From Paenibacillus rhizophilus (lineage in GTDB: Bacteria > Bacillota > Bacilli > Paenibacillales > Paenibacillaceae): 62,070 nucleotides of DNA. The notes under the pieces were generated by a model. The model was given only the letters and a program-made list of their open reading frames with translations, was not told where the DNA came from and did not search any database. A program made the position numbers and the translations under genes. Positions 53,939 to 62,070 of the stretch are shown here, in pieces (within the stretch, counting starts at the first letter, position 1; each line of letters begins with the position of its first letter). The stretch spans positions 1 through 62,070 of the forward strand of contig NZ_RQPI01000020.1 of NCBI RefSeq assembly GCF_003854965.1, written 5' to 3'.

Positions 53939-54307
53939 TTATTTATTAAGGAAAGACAGGCAGAACAGACAATCGCCTTCCGTACGCAGATGGCCAAAAT
54001 TCACATTGCAGATATGAAAGCCCTCATGATATAACCGTGCCAGATTATCGTAGCCCTCGCCAACAACTTCATCTGAAGTGTTCCCGCTCTGAGCGGAAGG
54101 CTTTCCGACAGCCTCTGTCTTCGAAGATGGACCCGGCGGGGCCTCTCTCTTCAAAATTTTGCGCAGCTGCTCATTTTCCAGCGTCAGGCGCTGATTCACT
54201 TCCATCAATTCTTTTACGGTTTGCTTCCAATCTCCAAGATTTAGACGCATCGTTTCCATTTGCGCTTCTATCTCCTGGATGTGTGCAAATATATTTTTCT
54301 TTTCCAA
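53939..54307 (-). CDS. yabA: Replication initiation control protein YabA
   Basis: Binds DnaA and DnaN to restrain initiation. The 122-residue protein has an N-terminal coiled coil (HIQEIEAQMETMRLNLGDW, VNQRLTLENEQLRKIL) and a C-terminal zinc site with HICNVNFGHLRTEGDCLFC. A disordered Ser/Pro-rich linker joins them. Located between ricT and yabB, as in B. subtilis. Confidence 0.94.
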   Translation of the reverse strand: MEKKNIFAHIQEIEAQMETMRLNLGDWKQTVKELMEVNQRLTLENEQLRKILKREAPPGPSSKTEAVGKPSAQSGNTSDEVVGEGYDNLARLYHEGFHICNVNFGHLRTEGDCLFCLSFLNK

Positions 54308-54336
54308 GTTTCCACCCCGAAAGTAACCTTAATGGT

Positions 54337-55137
54337 CTACTTGACGACAACATCATCCATTGGAAGTTCCTTTACTTTGCCCACTTCAAACAACTGGACA
54401 TGAACCGTGCGGTTTCCGGCATGGATGCCAACCACCTTGCCTTCACCAAGCGAAGTGACGACCAGTTTGCCCACTGCAGGCATCTCTTCCTTTACACTTT
54501 CGTAGTTATCATGCTCAAATTTCAGGCAACACATTAATCTTCCGCAAAGCCCGGATATTTTGGTCGGATTGAGCGAAAGACTTTGGTCTTTGGCCATCTT
54601 GATCGATACCGGCTCGAAATCACCCAGCCAGGAAGAACAGCACAGCACCCGGCCGCATGGACCGAGACCACCGAGCATTTTGGCTTCATCTCGAACGCCA
54701 ATTTGTCGAAGCTCAATGCGGGTGCGGAAAATGCTGGCCAAATCCTTGACCAATTCCCGGAAATCAACCCGGCCTTCTGCCGTGAAATAAAAAATGATCT
54801 TGTTGCGGTCAAACGTAAACTCCACATCCACCAGCTTCATTTTGAGGCCATGATCGCGGATTTTATTTAAACAGGTTGCAAAAGCGTCCTTGGCCGCCTG
54901 CTTGTTCTCCTCCACCACGCACGCGTCACTTTCACCGGCGACACGCATGACTTTCTTAAGCGGAAGTACGACATCGGCTTCAGGAACCTCTTTTTTGCCT
55001 ACTACGACCTTGCCATATTCAATCCCCCGCGCCGTCTCAACAATCACGCATTGATCCTGTTCAATCGGCAAATCCAAAGGATCGAAATAATATATTTTAC
55101 CCGCCTTTTTGAAGCGGACACCGACTACGCTGTACAA
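54337..55137 (-). CDS. ricT: RicT (YaaT), PSP1-domain [4Fe-4S] protein
   Basis: Part of the RicA-RicF-RicT complex that promotes RNA maturation by RNase Y and Spo0A phosphorylation. The 266-residue protein has YSVVGVRFKKAGKIYYFDP, and Cys-rich CGRVLCCSSWLGDF and CGRLMCCLKFEHDNY, cluster ligands in family. The start is TTG at 55137 (GGAGG nine bases upstream), giving the family N-terminus; the upstream ATG at 55200 is not needed. Confidence 0.94.
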   Translation of the reverse strand: MYSVVGVRFKKAGKIYYFDPLDLPIEQDQCVIVETARGIEYGKVVVGKKEVPEADVVLPLKKVMRVAGESDACVVEENKQAAKDAFATCLNKIRDHGLKMKLVDVEFTFDRNKIIFYFTAEGRVDFRELVKDLASIFRTRIELRQIGVRDEAKMLGGLGPCGRVLCCSSWLGDFEPVSIKMAKDQSLSLNPTKISGLCGRLMCCLKFEHDNYESVKEEMPAVGKLVVTSLGEGKVVGIHAGNRTVHVQLFEVGKVKELPMDDVVVK

Positions 55138-55372
55138 CAAAATTACCCTCCTTGTCTGCCGGTGAAGGAACCCCAGCAAGTCCGCTCCATGATGTTTCAT
55201 GCTTGTTCTTCCTTAACCGTAACACAAGAAGAAACGGCTGTACCCATTTTATAAAAGCATAGGCTTTATAAGCAGCGATACAGAGTATCGCTTTCAGGCG
55301 CTAACAGAAATATCAGGCCAAAAGTTGCTTCTTGAAGGCTGCCCCGCAGGAAGCGTAAACAAGCTTTATTCT

Positions 55373-56347
55373 TCAGCTTTCCAGACGTATCAAAAACTGC
55401 TCCAGACATAGCTGGGCATTTACATTGAAACGCAGCTTCTTCTTGCTCTCGGCGGCAAACTCCATATAAGCTACCCACTGGGAAGAAGTACGCGTTCTGG
55501 CGCAATTGGAAATAAAGTCCAATTGATCTATGAAAACGATGCTTTCGTGTTTTCGGTACAGGAAGTACAGCATGTCTTTAAACCACAGGTGGAACATACT
55601 GAACAAGGTATCCAAATGCTCACCAAGCCCGGTCTTGAACAGCTTCTGACCCGCGGTCGCCACCGCCGAGCCATTCTTGCCCAAAGACTCCTTCGCTAAT
55701 TGTAACACTAGGTTTCTCATTTCTGCAAACCAATTCTGCTCCAAAAGCTCTTTGCATCCTTCAAGTCCCGATGTCAAAGATACCGCGCAGCGCGCAAGAG
55801 GAGCGGAGACTCCTTCATTCGACAAAACCTGCAGCAGCATCTCCGGTGGCAGCGGTGCAAACGGTACGCGCTGGGTCCTCGACTGAATGGTCGGCAGCAG
55901 AGATTGACTGTTGTTCGCAATCAGTACGGCAACTGCAGGCACGGGAGGCTCTTCCAAAAATTTAAGCAGACTGTTGCCTGCCTGAACGGTCATTTTTTCC
56001 GCTTGGTCTATAATATATACTTTCGGATTGCCGCCCTCGGCTCGATATGAAAAGACCCGCTGCAATTCGCGGATCTGGTCAATTTTGATGCTGTTTCCTT
56101 CCGGCGAAAGAATCTTTAAATCCGGATGGTTGCCATGCTGGACCTTTCGGCACTCCAGGCATTCGCCGCAGGCGTCATCCTTGCAAACTGTGCAAAAAAT
56201 CGCTTGGGCCAACATAAGCGCCGTCTTCATTTGACCGCTGCCCGCCGGACCGCTGAACAAATAAGCGTGGCCCAGCGTATCCGTGCGCAGCGAATTTTGC
56301 AAAATCCGTTTGGCGGTTGTCTGTCCCAATATATCGTCAAAAGGCAT
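55373..56347 (-). CDS. holB: DNA polymerase III delta-prime subunit
   Basis: Clamp-loader subunit. The 324-residue protein has MPFDDILGQTTAKRILQNSL, a degenerate P-loop GPAGSGQMKTALML, a zinc module CTVCKDDACGECLEC, NHPDLKILSPEGNSIKIDQI and NSLLKFLEEPPVPAVAVLI. The P-loop lacks the GK[ST] core, as in other delta-prime subunits. The 55138-55372 spacer shows no gene. Confidence 0.94.
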   Translation of the reverse strand: MPFDDILGQTTAKRILQNSLRTDTLGHAYLFSGPAGSGQMKTALMLAQAIFCTVCKDDACGECLECRKVQHGNHPDLKILSPEGNSIKIDQIRELQRVFSYRAEGGNPKVYIIDQAEKMTVQAGNSLLKFLEEPPVPAVAVLIANNSQSLLPTIQSRTQRVPFAPLPPEMLLQVLSNEGVSAPLARCAVSLTSGLEGCKELLEQNWFAEMRNLVLQLAKESLGKNGSAVATAGQKLFKTGLGEHLDTLFSMFHLWFKDMLYFLYRKHESIVFIDQLDFISNCARTRTSSQWVAYMEFAAESKKKLRFNVNAQLCLEQFLIRLES

Positions 56348-56364
56348 AATATCCTCCTATAGCG

Positions 56365-56808
56365 TTAAAAAGCAAGGTTAATCAGCATTCCGCGAATTTC
56401 GCCCACCTTGCCCAGCAGATCAATTCGCCCCTGCTCGCTCTCAAGCAGCTCGTCCGCAAGCGTCAGCAAAGCGGCGTCGATTTCCTCCAGCAGCTTATAC
56501 CTTTTCCCGCGTCCTCTTCGGTCCCAGCCCTTGGTTTCTTTTAGCCTTACACCGCGGCGTGCCGTTTCTTCCAGAAATTTTTTGACCATTACCCGATAAA
56601 TCGCCAGTTCGCGTATTGTCATCGATTTGGATAGACGTTCACCTTGAACCTGAATCTCCTGGATTTGACGGGTCAACTCATCTCGGGTCGACTGTTCGCC
56701 ATGCTGCTGAAACACATCGGAGAATGTTTTTTGCTGAACCGGCTTGTTCGCATTTTCATTTAGGGGCAGTTCATTTTTCAAAGGCCTGAAGCCCGGATTA
56801 ATCTTCAT
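56365..56808 (-). CDS. yaaR: DUF327 protein YaaR
   Basis: A 147-residue protein of the YaaR family (MKINPGFRPLKN, then LTRQIQEIQVQGERLSKSMT and RELAIYRVMVKKFLEE) with a helical C-terminus. Function not known. The ATG at 56808 fits family starts; a longer TTG-initiated frame to 56835 is less likely. Between darA and holB. Confidence 0.9.
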   Translation of the reverse strand: MKINPGFRPLKNELPLNENANKPVQQKTFSDVFQQHGEQSTRDELTRQIQEIQVQGERLSKSMTIRELAIYRVMVKKFLEETARRGVRLKETKGWDRRGRGKRYKLLEEIDAALLTLADELLESEQGRIDLLGKVGEIRGMLINLAF

Positions 56809-56911
56809 GGGTCGCCCATCGCCCTTCTTTGCCAATTGATATTATGAATGAAATCAAGCGGGAAGCGGCTGCCGCTTACTGATACGCTCAGCCGTTTCTT
56901 CCCGCCCATGC

Positions 56912-57241
56912 TTAATAATGCTCGAACCGGTCGACAGGAAGTACAAATACAGTCGCTCCGCCCACTTGAACCTCGACTGGAAGCGGCAAATAAGAATCCG
57001 TCGTTCCACTCATAGGGGTTACCGGAGTAACCAACTGTTCACGCACCTTGCAGTTATTGCGGATAACGCCGAGTACGGATTCAACCTGACTGTCTTCAAC
57101 CCCAATCATGAAGGTGGTATTTCCCGCCCGCAAAAACCCGCCCGTACTTGCCAGCTTGGTTGCCCGGAAATTGGCTTTGACCAGCTCACTGGACAGACGG
57201 TTGCTGTCCTTGTCTTGGATAATCGCAACAATCAGTTTCAT
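56912..57241 (-). CDS. darA: c-di-AMP-binding PII-like protein DarA (YaaQ)
   Basis: A 109-residue trimeric signal protein that binds c-di-AMP (known for YaaQ/PstA). The sequence has MKLIVAIIQDKDSNRLSSEL, FRATKLASTGGFLRAGNTTF and GATVFVLPVDRFEHY, matching the family core and ligand loop. It shares a window with a c-di-AMP riboswitch. Downstream partner unknown. Confidence 0.95.
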   Translation of the reverse strand: MKLIVAIIQDKDSNRLSSELVKANFRATKLASTGGFLRAGNTTFMIGVEDSQVESVLGVIRNNCKVREQLVTPVTPMSGTTDSYLPLPVEVQVGGATVFVLPVDRFEHY

Positions 57242-57394
57242 CTTTGCATCTCCTCTTTTGCGTTATTTTGTGATAGTCCCACAAAGTAAAGAATGGACTT
57301 CTAAGCATACCAGATACTATGCGGGGAACCTGAAAACTGATATATCTTTTCAAGAAGAAATGGACGCTTTATATAATATATTAGACAATGAAGT

Positions 57395-58036
57395 TTAAAA
57401 ACCCTTTAACAGCCTGTCTTCAAGTGTATTTATAAGCTCGCGCTCCACCACATGCAGCGGCCGACTGGCATCCAGAGTCACGATTCGCTGCGGATTTGCC
57501 TCTGCGATCATGCGATAGCCTTCTCTCACCTTTTGATGAAAGGCAAGACTCTCCAGATCAAGCCGGTTAATTTCCCGCTCTCCGTTAGCTGAAATTCTCG
57601 CCAGCCCTACTTCCGGTTCGATATCCAGATAAAAGGTCAGATCGGGCATCCTGCCGCCGGTGGCAAACTGGTTGATCGCCCGTACTTCCTCCATACCCAA
57701 ACCTCTGGCATAGCCTTGATATACAAGGCTGCTGTCCACAAAACGGTCGCACAGCACGATAAGTCCCGCCTTCAGCGCCGGCTCCACTCTCTCGGCCAAA
57801 TGCTGGCTCCTTGATGCGGCATACAGCAGCGCTTCGGTTCGCGCATCCATCGCCGTATGGGCAGGGTCCAGAATAATGGAACGGATCTTCTCGGCAATCT
57901 CAATGCCGCCCGGCTCCCGGGTAATTAAATAAGGAAGAGAGCGGTTCTGCAAATAAGCAGCTAGCCTGCCCATAATCGTTGTTTTCCCCGATCCTTCTCC
58001 GCCCTCAAGTGTAATAAAAAATCCTTCCCGGCCCAA
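57395..58036 (-). CDS. tmk: Thymidylate kinase
   Basis: Phosphorylates dTMP to dTDP. The 213-residue protein has the P-loop EGGEGSGKTTIMGRL, the DR motif in LCDRFVDSSLVYQGYARG and TFYLDIEPEVGLARI. Start at 58036 lies just after yaaO. Order yaaO-tmk-yaaQ is as in B. subtilis. The 57242-57394 spacer holds no convincing gene. Confidence 0.97.
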   Translation of the reverse strand: MGREGFFITLEGGEGSGKTTIMGRLAAYLQNRSLPYLITREPGGIEIAEKIRSIILDPAHTAMDARTEALLYAASRSQHLAERVEPALKAGLIVLCDRFVDSSLVYQGYARGLGMEEVRAINQFATGGRMPDLTFYLDIEPEVGLARISANGEREINRLDLESLAFHQKVREGYRMIAEANPQRIVTLDASRPLHVVERELINTLEDRLLKGF

Positions 58037-58140
58037 TTACGTCACTCCGCCTTTCTGATTCCATAATTCAAAATTTCTTTGATGTCCGCGCAAAGTGCCT
58101 GAATAGACTTCACAGCCAATCTTCTCTTTGCGGGAGTGAT

Positions 58141-59709
58141 TTATACCTCTGCCTGAGTTGTTATATATACCTTTATCGTCTGCAAAATCGGGTCGGACAC
58201 GGACTGAAACTTTGCACCGGCTTCCACCAAGCTGCGCAGCCTGCAACTTATTTCCCCGGTAATAACCTCACCTGGATACAGCAGCGGTATTCCCGGCGGG
58301 TAAGGGATGACCATCTCCGCCGCGACTCTGCCCTCGCTCTTTTCAAGCTTGATGCGTTCTGTCTCTTCCTCCCGTACGGGTCTTAGGGAAAAATGAACCG
58401 GCGCCGATAAGGGACTATGTTCAAAATTGTTCCACGTGGAAACATGGACGGAAGCGGAGGGAAAAGGACCCGGTGGGCATTCCCTGTCAATTTCCCGCAG
58501 CGCAGCTAGCAGCGAGACGGCATCTTCAGTCCGCGAACCGAGGCTGAAGAGCAGCACCACATGCCGTTCGTCGCTCATTTCCGGCACGCAGCCCTTCCTT
58601 TCGAGCTGTGCCTGCAGCTCGAATCCGCTCAGGACCCCGGCGGCGTCATAAATGACGACCTTGAAGGGGTCCTGCGTGCTGTAGGCGGCGTCGGTGCTCC
58701 GCCGCGCCGAGACTCGGGGGGCGGAGGTCTCCGCTCCGCCCCCGCCGGTGTGCCGCTGCGGCGCCTGCGGCCGCAGCGCTGCAAAGCGCGGCAGCTCCGC
58801 CAGGCCGCGCTGCAGAGTCTCCACGGCGGCCAGCCCCGCCGTGAAGGCATCTGCGCGCCGCGTATGGAGCAGCCGGCGCGCCAGATCGAGCGAGGCCATC
58901 ACGGGGTATGATGGGCTGGAGCTCTGCACCATGGCGAGCCGCTGCCGCAGCAGGGCGCGGTCGAGCCGCGGCCCCTGTACATGCAGCATGGCGCCCATGG
59001 TCATCGCCGCAAGCATCTTGTGCGTGGACTGCACGACGCCGTCCGCGCCGCAGCTTAAAGCGCCCGTCGGCAGCTCCGGGTGCTGCCCATAGTGCGCCCC
59101 ATGCGCCTCATCGACCAGCAGCGGTACGCCGCTGTCATGGCAGGCCCGCGCGAGGGGCGCCAGGTCGCTTCCCATGCCGTAGTAGTTCGGCATGGTCACC
59201 AGCAGGCCTGCGGCCTCCGGCCAGGCCGCCAGCGCTTTGCGCACCGTCTCTTCGGGCGGTGCGACCGCAAGGCCGCTGCTTTCATCCAGCAGCGGGTCGA
59301 GAAATACCGCACGCGCTCCTGCCAGCATAAGCCCGTGAATCACCGACTTATGCACATTGCGCTGTACCAACAGCACGGCGCCTGGCTCGGCACATACCGT
59401 CAAGATCAGGGCGAGATTTCCCGCCGTGCTCCCTCCTACGAGAAAAAAACTTTCCTCTGCCCCAAAACAATCCACCGCGAGTCGCTGCGCTTCCAGAATG
59501 ACGCCTTCAGGATGATGCAGATCGTCGCTCCCCGAAATTTCGGTAATATCCGCCCTCATGACCTCATCCAGCAAGCCGGCGCTTCTTTGGTCCATCCGAT
59601 AAGCGTGCCCATTCTTATGACCCGGCACATGAAAAGATATCTTTCCTTCCGCTTTGTAGCATTCGAGCATTTCATATAATGGCGCGCTTTTGCGCTCTTC
59701 TTCTTTCAT
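58141..59709 (-). CDS. yaaO: Orn/Lys/Arg decarboxylase family protein (YaaO-like)
   Basis: Fold-type I PLP decarboxylase. The 522-residue protein has FFLVGGSTAGNLALIL, PLLVDEAHGAHYG, the Schiff-base Lys in STHKMLAAMTMGAM and a C-terminal domain with VIPYPPGIPLLYPGE. At 522 residues it is longer than B. subtilis YaaO (about 480), with a Gly/Ala/Arg-rich insertion near residues 310-340. Lysine, arginine or ornithine could be substrates. Confidence 0.9.
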   Translation of the reverse strand: MKEEERKSAPLYEMLECYKAEGKISFHVPGHKNGHAYRMDQRSAGLLDEVMRADITEISGSDDLHHPEGVILEAQRLAVDCFGAEESFFLVGGSTAGNLALILTVCAEPGAVLLVQRNVHKSVIHGLMLAGARAVFLDPLLDESSGLAVAPPEETVRKALAAWPEAAGLLVTMPNYYGMGSDLAPLARACHDSGVPLLVDEAHGAHYGQHPELPTGALSCGADGVVQSTHKMLAAMTMGAMLHVQGPRLDRALLRQRLAMVQSSSPSYPVMASLDLARRLLHTRRADAFTAGLAAVETLQRGLAELPRFAALRPQAPQRHTGGGGAETSAPRVSARRSTDAAYSTQDPFKVVIYDAAGVLSGFELQAQLERKGCVPEMSDERHVVLLFSLGSRTEDAVSLLAALREIDRECPPGPFPSASVHVSTWNNFEHSPLSAPVHFSLRPVREEETERIKLEKSEGRVAAEMVIPYPPGIPLLYPGEVITGEISCRLRSLVEAGAKFQSVSDPILQTIKVYITTQAEV

Positions 59710-59801
59710 CGATCAAAATTCCTTCCACACCGGCCTACCTTTATTTTAACCTATATCCGTTCCCCCGCCTATGCCCTGTATCTGCCGCTTGTGCGCACAA
59801 C

Positions 59802-59842
59802 AAAAACGGCCTCACCCTATAATCCTCACCGGGGAAAGCCGT
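59802..59842 (-). terminator. Likely terminator of csfB
   Basis: ACGGC / GCCGT outer arms with a looser inner stem, followed on the minus strand by TTTTTGTTG. Confidence 0.55.
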
Positions 59843-59928
59843 ATACCAAAGCTGTGTATAAACGACAACCGCCTCGTACCTTGCAGCATCAACACGACAA
59901 AACAGCAGTACGACGAACGGGGCGGCTT

Positions 59929-60120
59929 TTAAGCATTCTTCTGCAGTCCGATTTTTTTCATCCGTCCGATAAAAAAGCGGTATTTGGCATCCTCCGCCTC
60001 AGTCCTTACCATCTCGGCCTCGCAATCCTCGCATATAAATTGCGACACGATGCGAATCCCTTCTTCCTTCTCCTGCCCGCAAATGATGCAGGTTTCGATT
60101 TTAGCATGTTCTTGTTCCAT
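59929..60120 (-). CDS. csfB: Anti-sigma factor CsfB (Gin)
   Basis: Small forespore protein inhibiting sigma-G (and sigma-E) in B. subtilis. The 63-residue product has CIICGQEKEEGIR and FICEDCEAEM (two CxxC zinc sites) and ends in AKYRFFIGRMKKIGL. Located upstream of yaaO. A CATACTG element at 60149-60155 could be a sigma-F/G -10. Confidence 0.88.
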   Translation of the reverse strand: MEQEHAKIETCIICGQEKEEGIRIVSQFICEDCEAEMVRTEAEDAKYRFFIGRMKKIGLQKNA

Positions 60121-60148
60121 AGAAATCCCACCTTGGTCCTTTTAAGAA

Positions 60149-60155
60149 CAGTATG
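60149..60155 (-). promoter_or_regulatory. Weak sigma-F/G-like -10 before csfB
   Basis: CATACTG on the minus strand, one base from CATACTA, about 30 bases before csfB. No good -35 seen. Confidence 0.3.
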
Positions 60156-60319
60156 CTTCACTTCCTATCATTTTAAACCCTTTCATAGTTTTTTCATATC
60201 CTTGAATCCCTTATTTTTCAAGCCCAACCGCTCATGGCCGGTTTAAAACTATAGATTTAATAAATCCAATGAAATTGCCGATAGTAGGGATAAGAGATAT
60301 GCTGACTTGGAGGATGGGT

Positions 60320-60841
60320 ATGGAACCGACGATTAAAGGAGCTACCTTTTACCAATATAAACTTCTCAAAAAAATGAGCATTCCCCTTTATGCTCTGCGG
60401 ATCTACGCCGCGTTTCCCATCCTTTTTATGATCCTGGAATCGATTTTCGTTTCCCCTGCCGGTTTATTCTACTTTCTAATCGCTGTTCCGGTTATTCTGT
60501 GGATTCAATATGTCGTTTCCCGGTCCATACTATTAATTGCGGGTTACCCGATTGCAAAAAGATGGCGTAATTCTTTTAGACTGCCCTGGCCCGGTTTTAT
60601 GCCGGATCAATATATCAGCTGCCGCCTCTTCCGCAGGGTCCAGCTTCATAACTTCTGGATTGGTCTCTCCTTTACAGCACTATTTGTCATTTGGTCGCCG
60701 CCTGCTTTTACCCTCTCTTTGGCTTTTATGCATCTATGGCTATTGTTTCCGAGGTTCTACGCTTTGCTGTGGGCGGGTTGGAAGAGACAGGATGACATGC
60801 TGAAATTTAGTCCGGCTGATGTTTCATGCTATTCGCAGTAG
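60320..60841 (+). CDS. Integral membrane protein, unknown function
   Basis: A 173-residue protein with about four hydrophobic helices (roughly residues 20-50, 50-75, 110-130, 130-155 after the ATG at 60320). That ATG lies seven bases from GGAGG; a longer frame from 60269 is less likely. No domain recognised. It is on the plus strand between csfB and the lipoprotein, sharing a bidirectional terminator with the latter. Confidence 0.6.
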   Translation: MEPTIKGATFYQYKLLKKMSIPLYALRIYAAFPILFMILESIFVSPAGLFYFLIAVPVILWIQYVVSRSILLIAGYPIAKRWRNSFRLPWPGFMPDQYISCRLFRRVQLHNFWIGLSFTALFVIWSPPAFTLSLAFMHLWLLFPRFYALLWAGWKRQDDMLKFSPADVSCYSQ

Positions 60842-60902
60842 CAATTTTCTTCCTCCCTTAACGAATCATACTCCAGATTACATACGTTCGTGTCCGCGAG
60901 TA

Positions 60903-60939
60903 AACAGAAATCGCCATCCATAGGATGGCGATTTCTGTT
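60903..60939. terminator. Bidirectional terminator
   Basis: A near-perfect inverted repeat (ACAGAAATCGCCATCC / GGATGGCGATTTCTGT) lies between the convergent membrane-protein and lipoprotein genes. Confidence 0.85.
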
Positions 60940-60941
60940 GT

Positions 60942-61355
60942 CTATTGGCTGCCTATGCTCTGGGCAGCCGTTTTCTTATCTTTTGGAATCATCACAATAA
61001 AATAACCGTCATGGATAGTCAAGTGAACAACGAGTTGATCTTTCTTGAACACATGCGAACTCGACGCCTTGTCTTCCGTAAGCTCATGCCAGCCCCAATT
61101 CTGTATGGCTTTAAAATAAGGTTCCGGGATACTATCTTTCTCCTTTAACCCTGGCAGCGAATAGCGGACGTAGTCCATAGCCGCGTTTGTTGTCGTCCGA
61201 TCCGGAGAATTCGCTTCCTTCGGTACGGGAAAGCTTTTTTCGTTAAGAGCTCCCTCAAACGATTCCCAGGACGGTTTCGTCGATCCACATCCCGCCAGCA
61301 TCACAGCTGCAATACATAAAATAAGGAGCGCCCACAGCATTCGTGCTCGCTTCAT
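60942..61355 (-). CDS. Small lipoprotein, unknown function
   Basis: A 137-residue protein with a signal peptide and lipobox LAGC at about residue 22 (preceded by LWALLILCIAAVML). The mature part is hydrophilic, with SFPVPKEANSPDR and ENWGWHEL-like segments; no family recognised. Upstream bases 61356-61581 are AT-rich and show no gene. Confidence 0.7.
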   Translation of the reverse strand: MKRARMLWALLILCIAAVMLAGCGSTKPSWESFEGALNEKSFPVPKEANSPDRTTTNAAMDYVRYSLPGLKEKDSIPEPYFKAIQNWGWHELTEDKASSSHVFKKDQLVVHLTIHDGYFIVMIPKDKKTAAQSIGSQ

Positions 61356-61581
61356 ACCTTAAATCCTCCTTACCCTCTTACCCTGCAACTAAAGACACAG
61401 GAACAAATTCAACAAATGAATTCTATGAGTAGTTCATTCGTATTAAGGTTATGCTTTAATTTGCACTTTTCCATTATACTTGTAACAAACGCCCTGTCGG
61501 TAACAAAAATGTCATCCGGTCTATACCTGTTTCCTCTACCCTTTACCAACACTTATATGTAAGATCGGCCTCTTTCACTAC

Positions 61582-61894
61582 TTATACTTTATTAGAGATC
61601 TCAATCAGATTACGATCGGGATCGCGTATATACACCGATTCGATCGGTCCCTGCACTCCTGTCCGCTTAACAGGCCCTTCCTCCAAGGGCACCCGACAAG
61701 TCTCAAAATGGGAGATTACCACCGCGAGCGGTGTACGAGTAATAAAACATAAATCAGCCGAACCGGGGGTTGGATAATGAAACCACCTTCATTCCGAGTA
61801 CATTCTCATAGAACGTTATCGTCTTTTGGATATCGCGCACTGTTAACACAAGATGATCCAGACGGTCTATGCTAATCGCTATTTGCTTGTTCAT
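61582..61894 (-). pseudogene. Broken VOC/glyoxalase-family gene
   Basis: The minus strand encodes a VOC N-terminus (MNKQIAISIDRLDHLVLTV, then FYENVLGMKVVSLSN) that hits a stop, and in another frame the C-terminal half (PGSADLCFITRTPLAVVISH, then EEGPVKRTGVQGPIESVYIR and DPDRNLIEISN). About 30 middle residues are missing, so an internal deletion plus frameshift has inactivated the gene. Related to small glyoxalase/bleomycin-resistance proteins. Confidence 0.85.
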
Positions 61895-61949
61895 AATCCG
61901 CTTCCTCTCTTCGTGTTCACTTCTGTAAAATCAAATAAAACATACAAAA

Positions 61950-61976
61950 AACCACTGCTGAAATTCAGCAGTGGTT
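61950..61976 (-). terminator. Terminator of the rRNA operon
   Basis: AACCACTGCTG / CAGCAGTGGTT with a five-base loop, followed on the minus strand by TTTTTTG, just past the 5S rRNA end. Confidence 0.92.
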
Positions 61977-61981
61977 CATGT

Positions 61982-62070
61982 GCTTGGCGGCGTCCTACTC
62001 TCCCAGGACCCTTCGGTCCAAGTACCATCGGCGCTGGAGGGCTTAACGGTCGTGTTCGGGATGGGTACGC
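61982..62070 (-). rRNA. rrf: 5S rRNA, 3' portion, cut by the window edge
   Basis: The minus strand reads the 3' three-quarters of 5S rRNA: CCCATCCCGAACACGACCG, TTAAGCCCTCCAGCGCCGA, TGGTACTTGGACCGAAGGG and GAGAGTAGGACGCCGCCAAG. It is the last gene of an rRNA operon, whose rest lies outside the window. Confidence 0.97.

Noticed and set aside
57108..57398. Plus-strand ORF in the tmk-darA spacer whose end reads like protein
   Set aside because: Two-thirds of it is antisense to darA and it lacks a ribosome site; the plausible-looking C-terminal stretch is likely chance.

Overview
The window reads as a chromosomal segment of a Gram-positive, endospore-forming Firmicute, most likely Paenibacillus. 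It follows the Bacillus subtilis gene order from the 5S/tmk region near the origin to lysS, written in reverse, so nearly every gene is on the minus strand. Sporulation genes (spoIIE, spoVT, spoVG, yabG, yabP, yabQ, fin, csfB, sspF) and the Spo0A target abrB support an endospore former. The moderately high G+C, the Paenibacillus-like AbrB and the gene losses relative to Bacillus favour Paenibacillus. This placement is inferred from gene content, not from a database search.

Layout, following transcription from right to left. 62.07-59.9 kb: the 3' end of a 5S rRNA with its terminator, a broken VOC-family gene, a lipoprotein, a plus-strand membrane protein and csfB (gin). 59.7-52.2 kb: a housekeeping block of Orn/Lys/Arg decarboxylase (yaaO), tmk, darA, yaaR, holB, ricT, yabA, trmN6-like yabB and rsmI. 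52.2-51.2 kb: a repeat-rich convergent spacer and plus-strand abrB with Spo0A boxes. 51.2-44.2 kb: an HD-domain hydrolase, tatD, a c-di-AMP (ydaO-type) riboswitch controlling a G5/3D-domain protein, rnmV, rsmA, yabG and veg. 44.0-37.5 kb: sspF, ispE, purR, spoVG, glmU, prs, a small plus-strand gene, pth and fin. 37.3-25.8 kb: mfd, a PrsA-like lipoprotein, spoVT, the flippase-like yabM, yabN (MazG), HU, rqcP, yabP, yabQ, divIC and yabR. 25.2-16.6 kb: spoIIE, yabS, yabT, tilS, hpt and ftsH. 16.3-9.0 kb: nadA-nadB-nadC-coaX-hslO-PPIase, then cysK behind its own promoter and leader. 8.8-0.2 kb: the para-aminobenzoate/folate operon pabB-pabA-pabC-folP-folB-folK-HTH-dusB, then greA and lysS.

The genes form tight operons with 4-base ATGA overlaps (pabB/pabA, pabA/pabC, nadC/coaX, yabP/yabQ, rnmV/rsmA, yabB/rsmI). 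Regulatory signals are unusually readable: near-consensus sigma-A promoters (greA, veg twice, hup, ftsH, cysK), a sigma-H-type promoter at spoVG, sigma-F/G-type -10 elements at yabS, fin and sspF, a long-spacer Spo0A-type promoter at spoIIE, and four Spo0A boxes around abrB.

Most of the region is conserved core. The least explained parts are the cysK leader (operator-like palindrome, hairpin and a 17-codon ORF ending in a cysteine codon), a possible 43-codon ORF overlapping the spoVT start, a small plus-strand gene where B. subtilis has ctc/rplY, structured repeats between fin and mfd and between abrB and rsmI, and the Cys4 tail of AbrB. I did not see a convincing wholly new multi-gene system.
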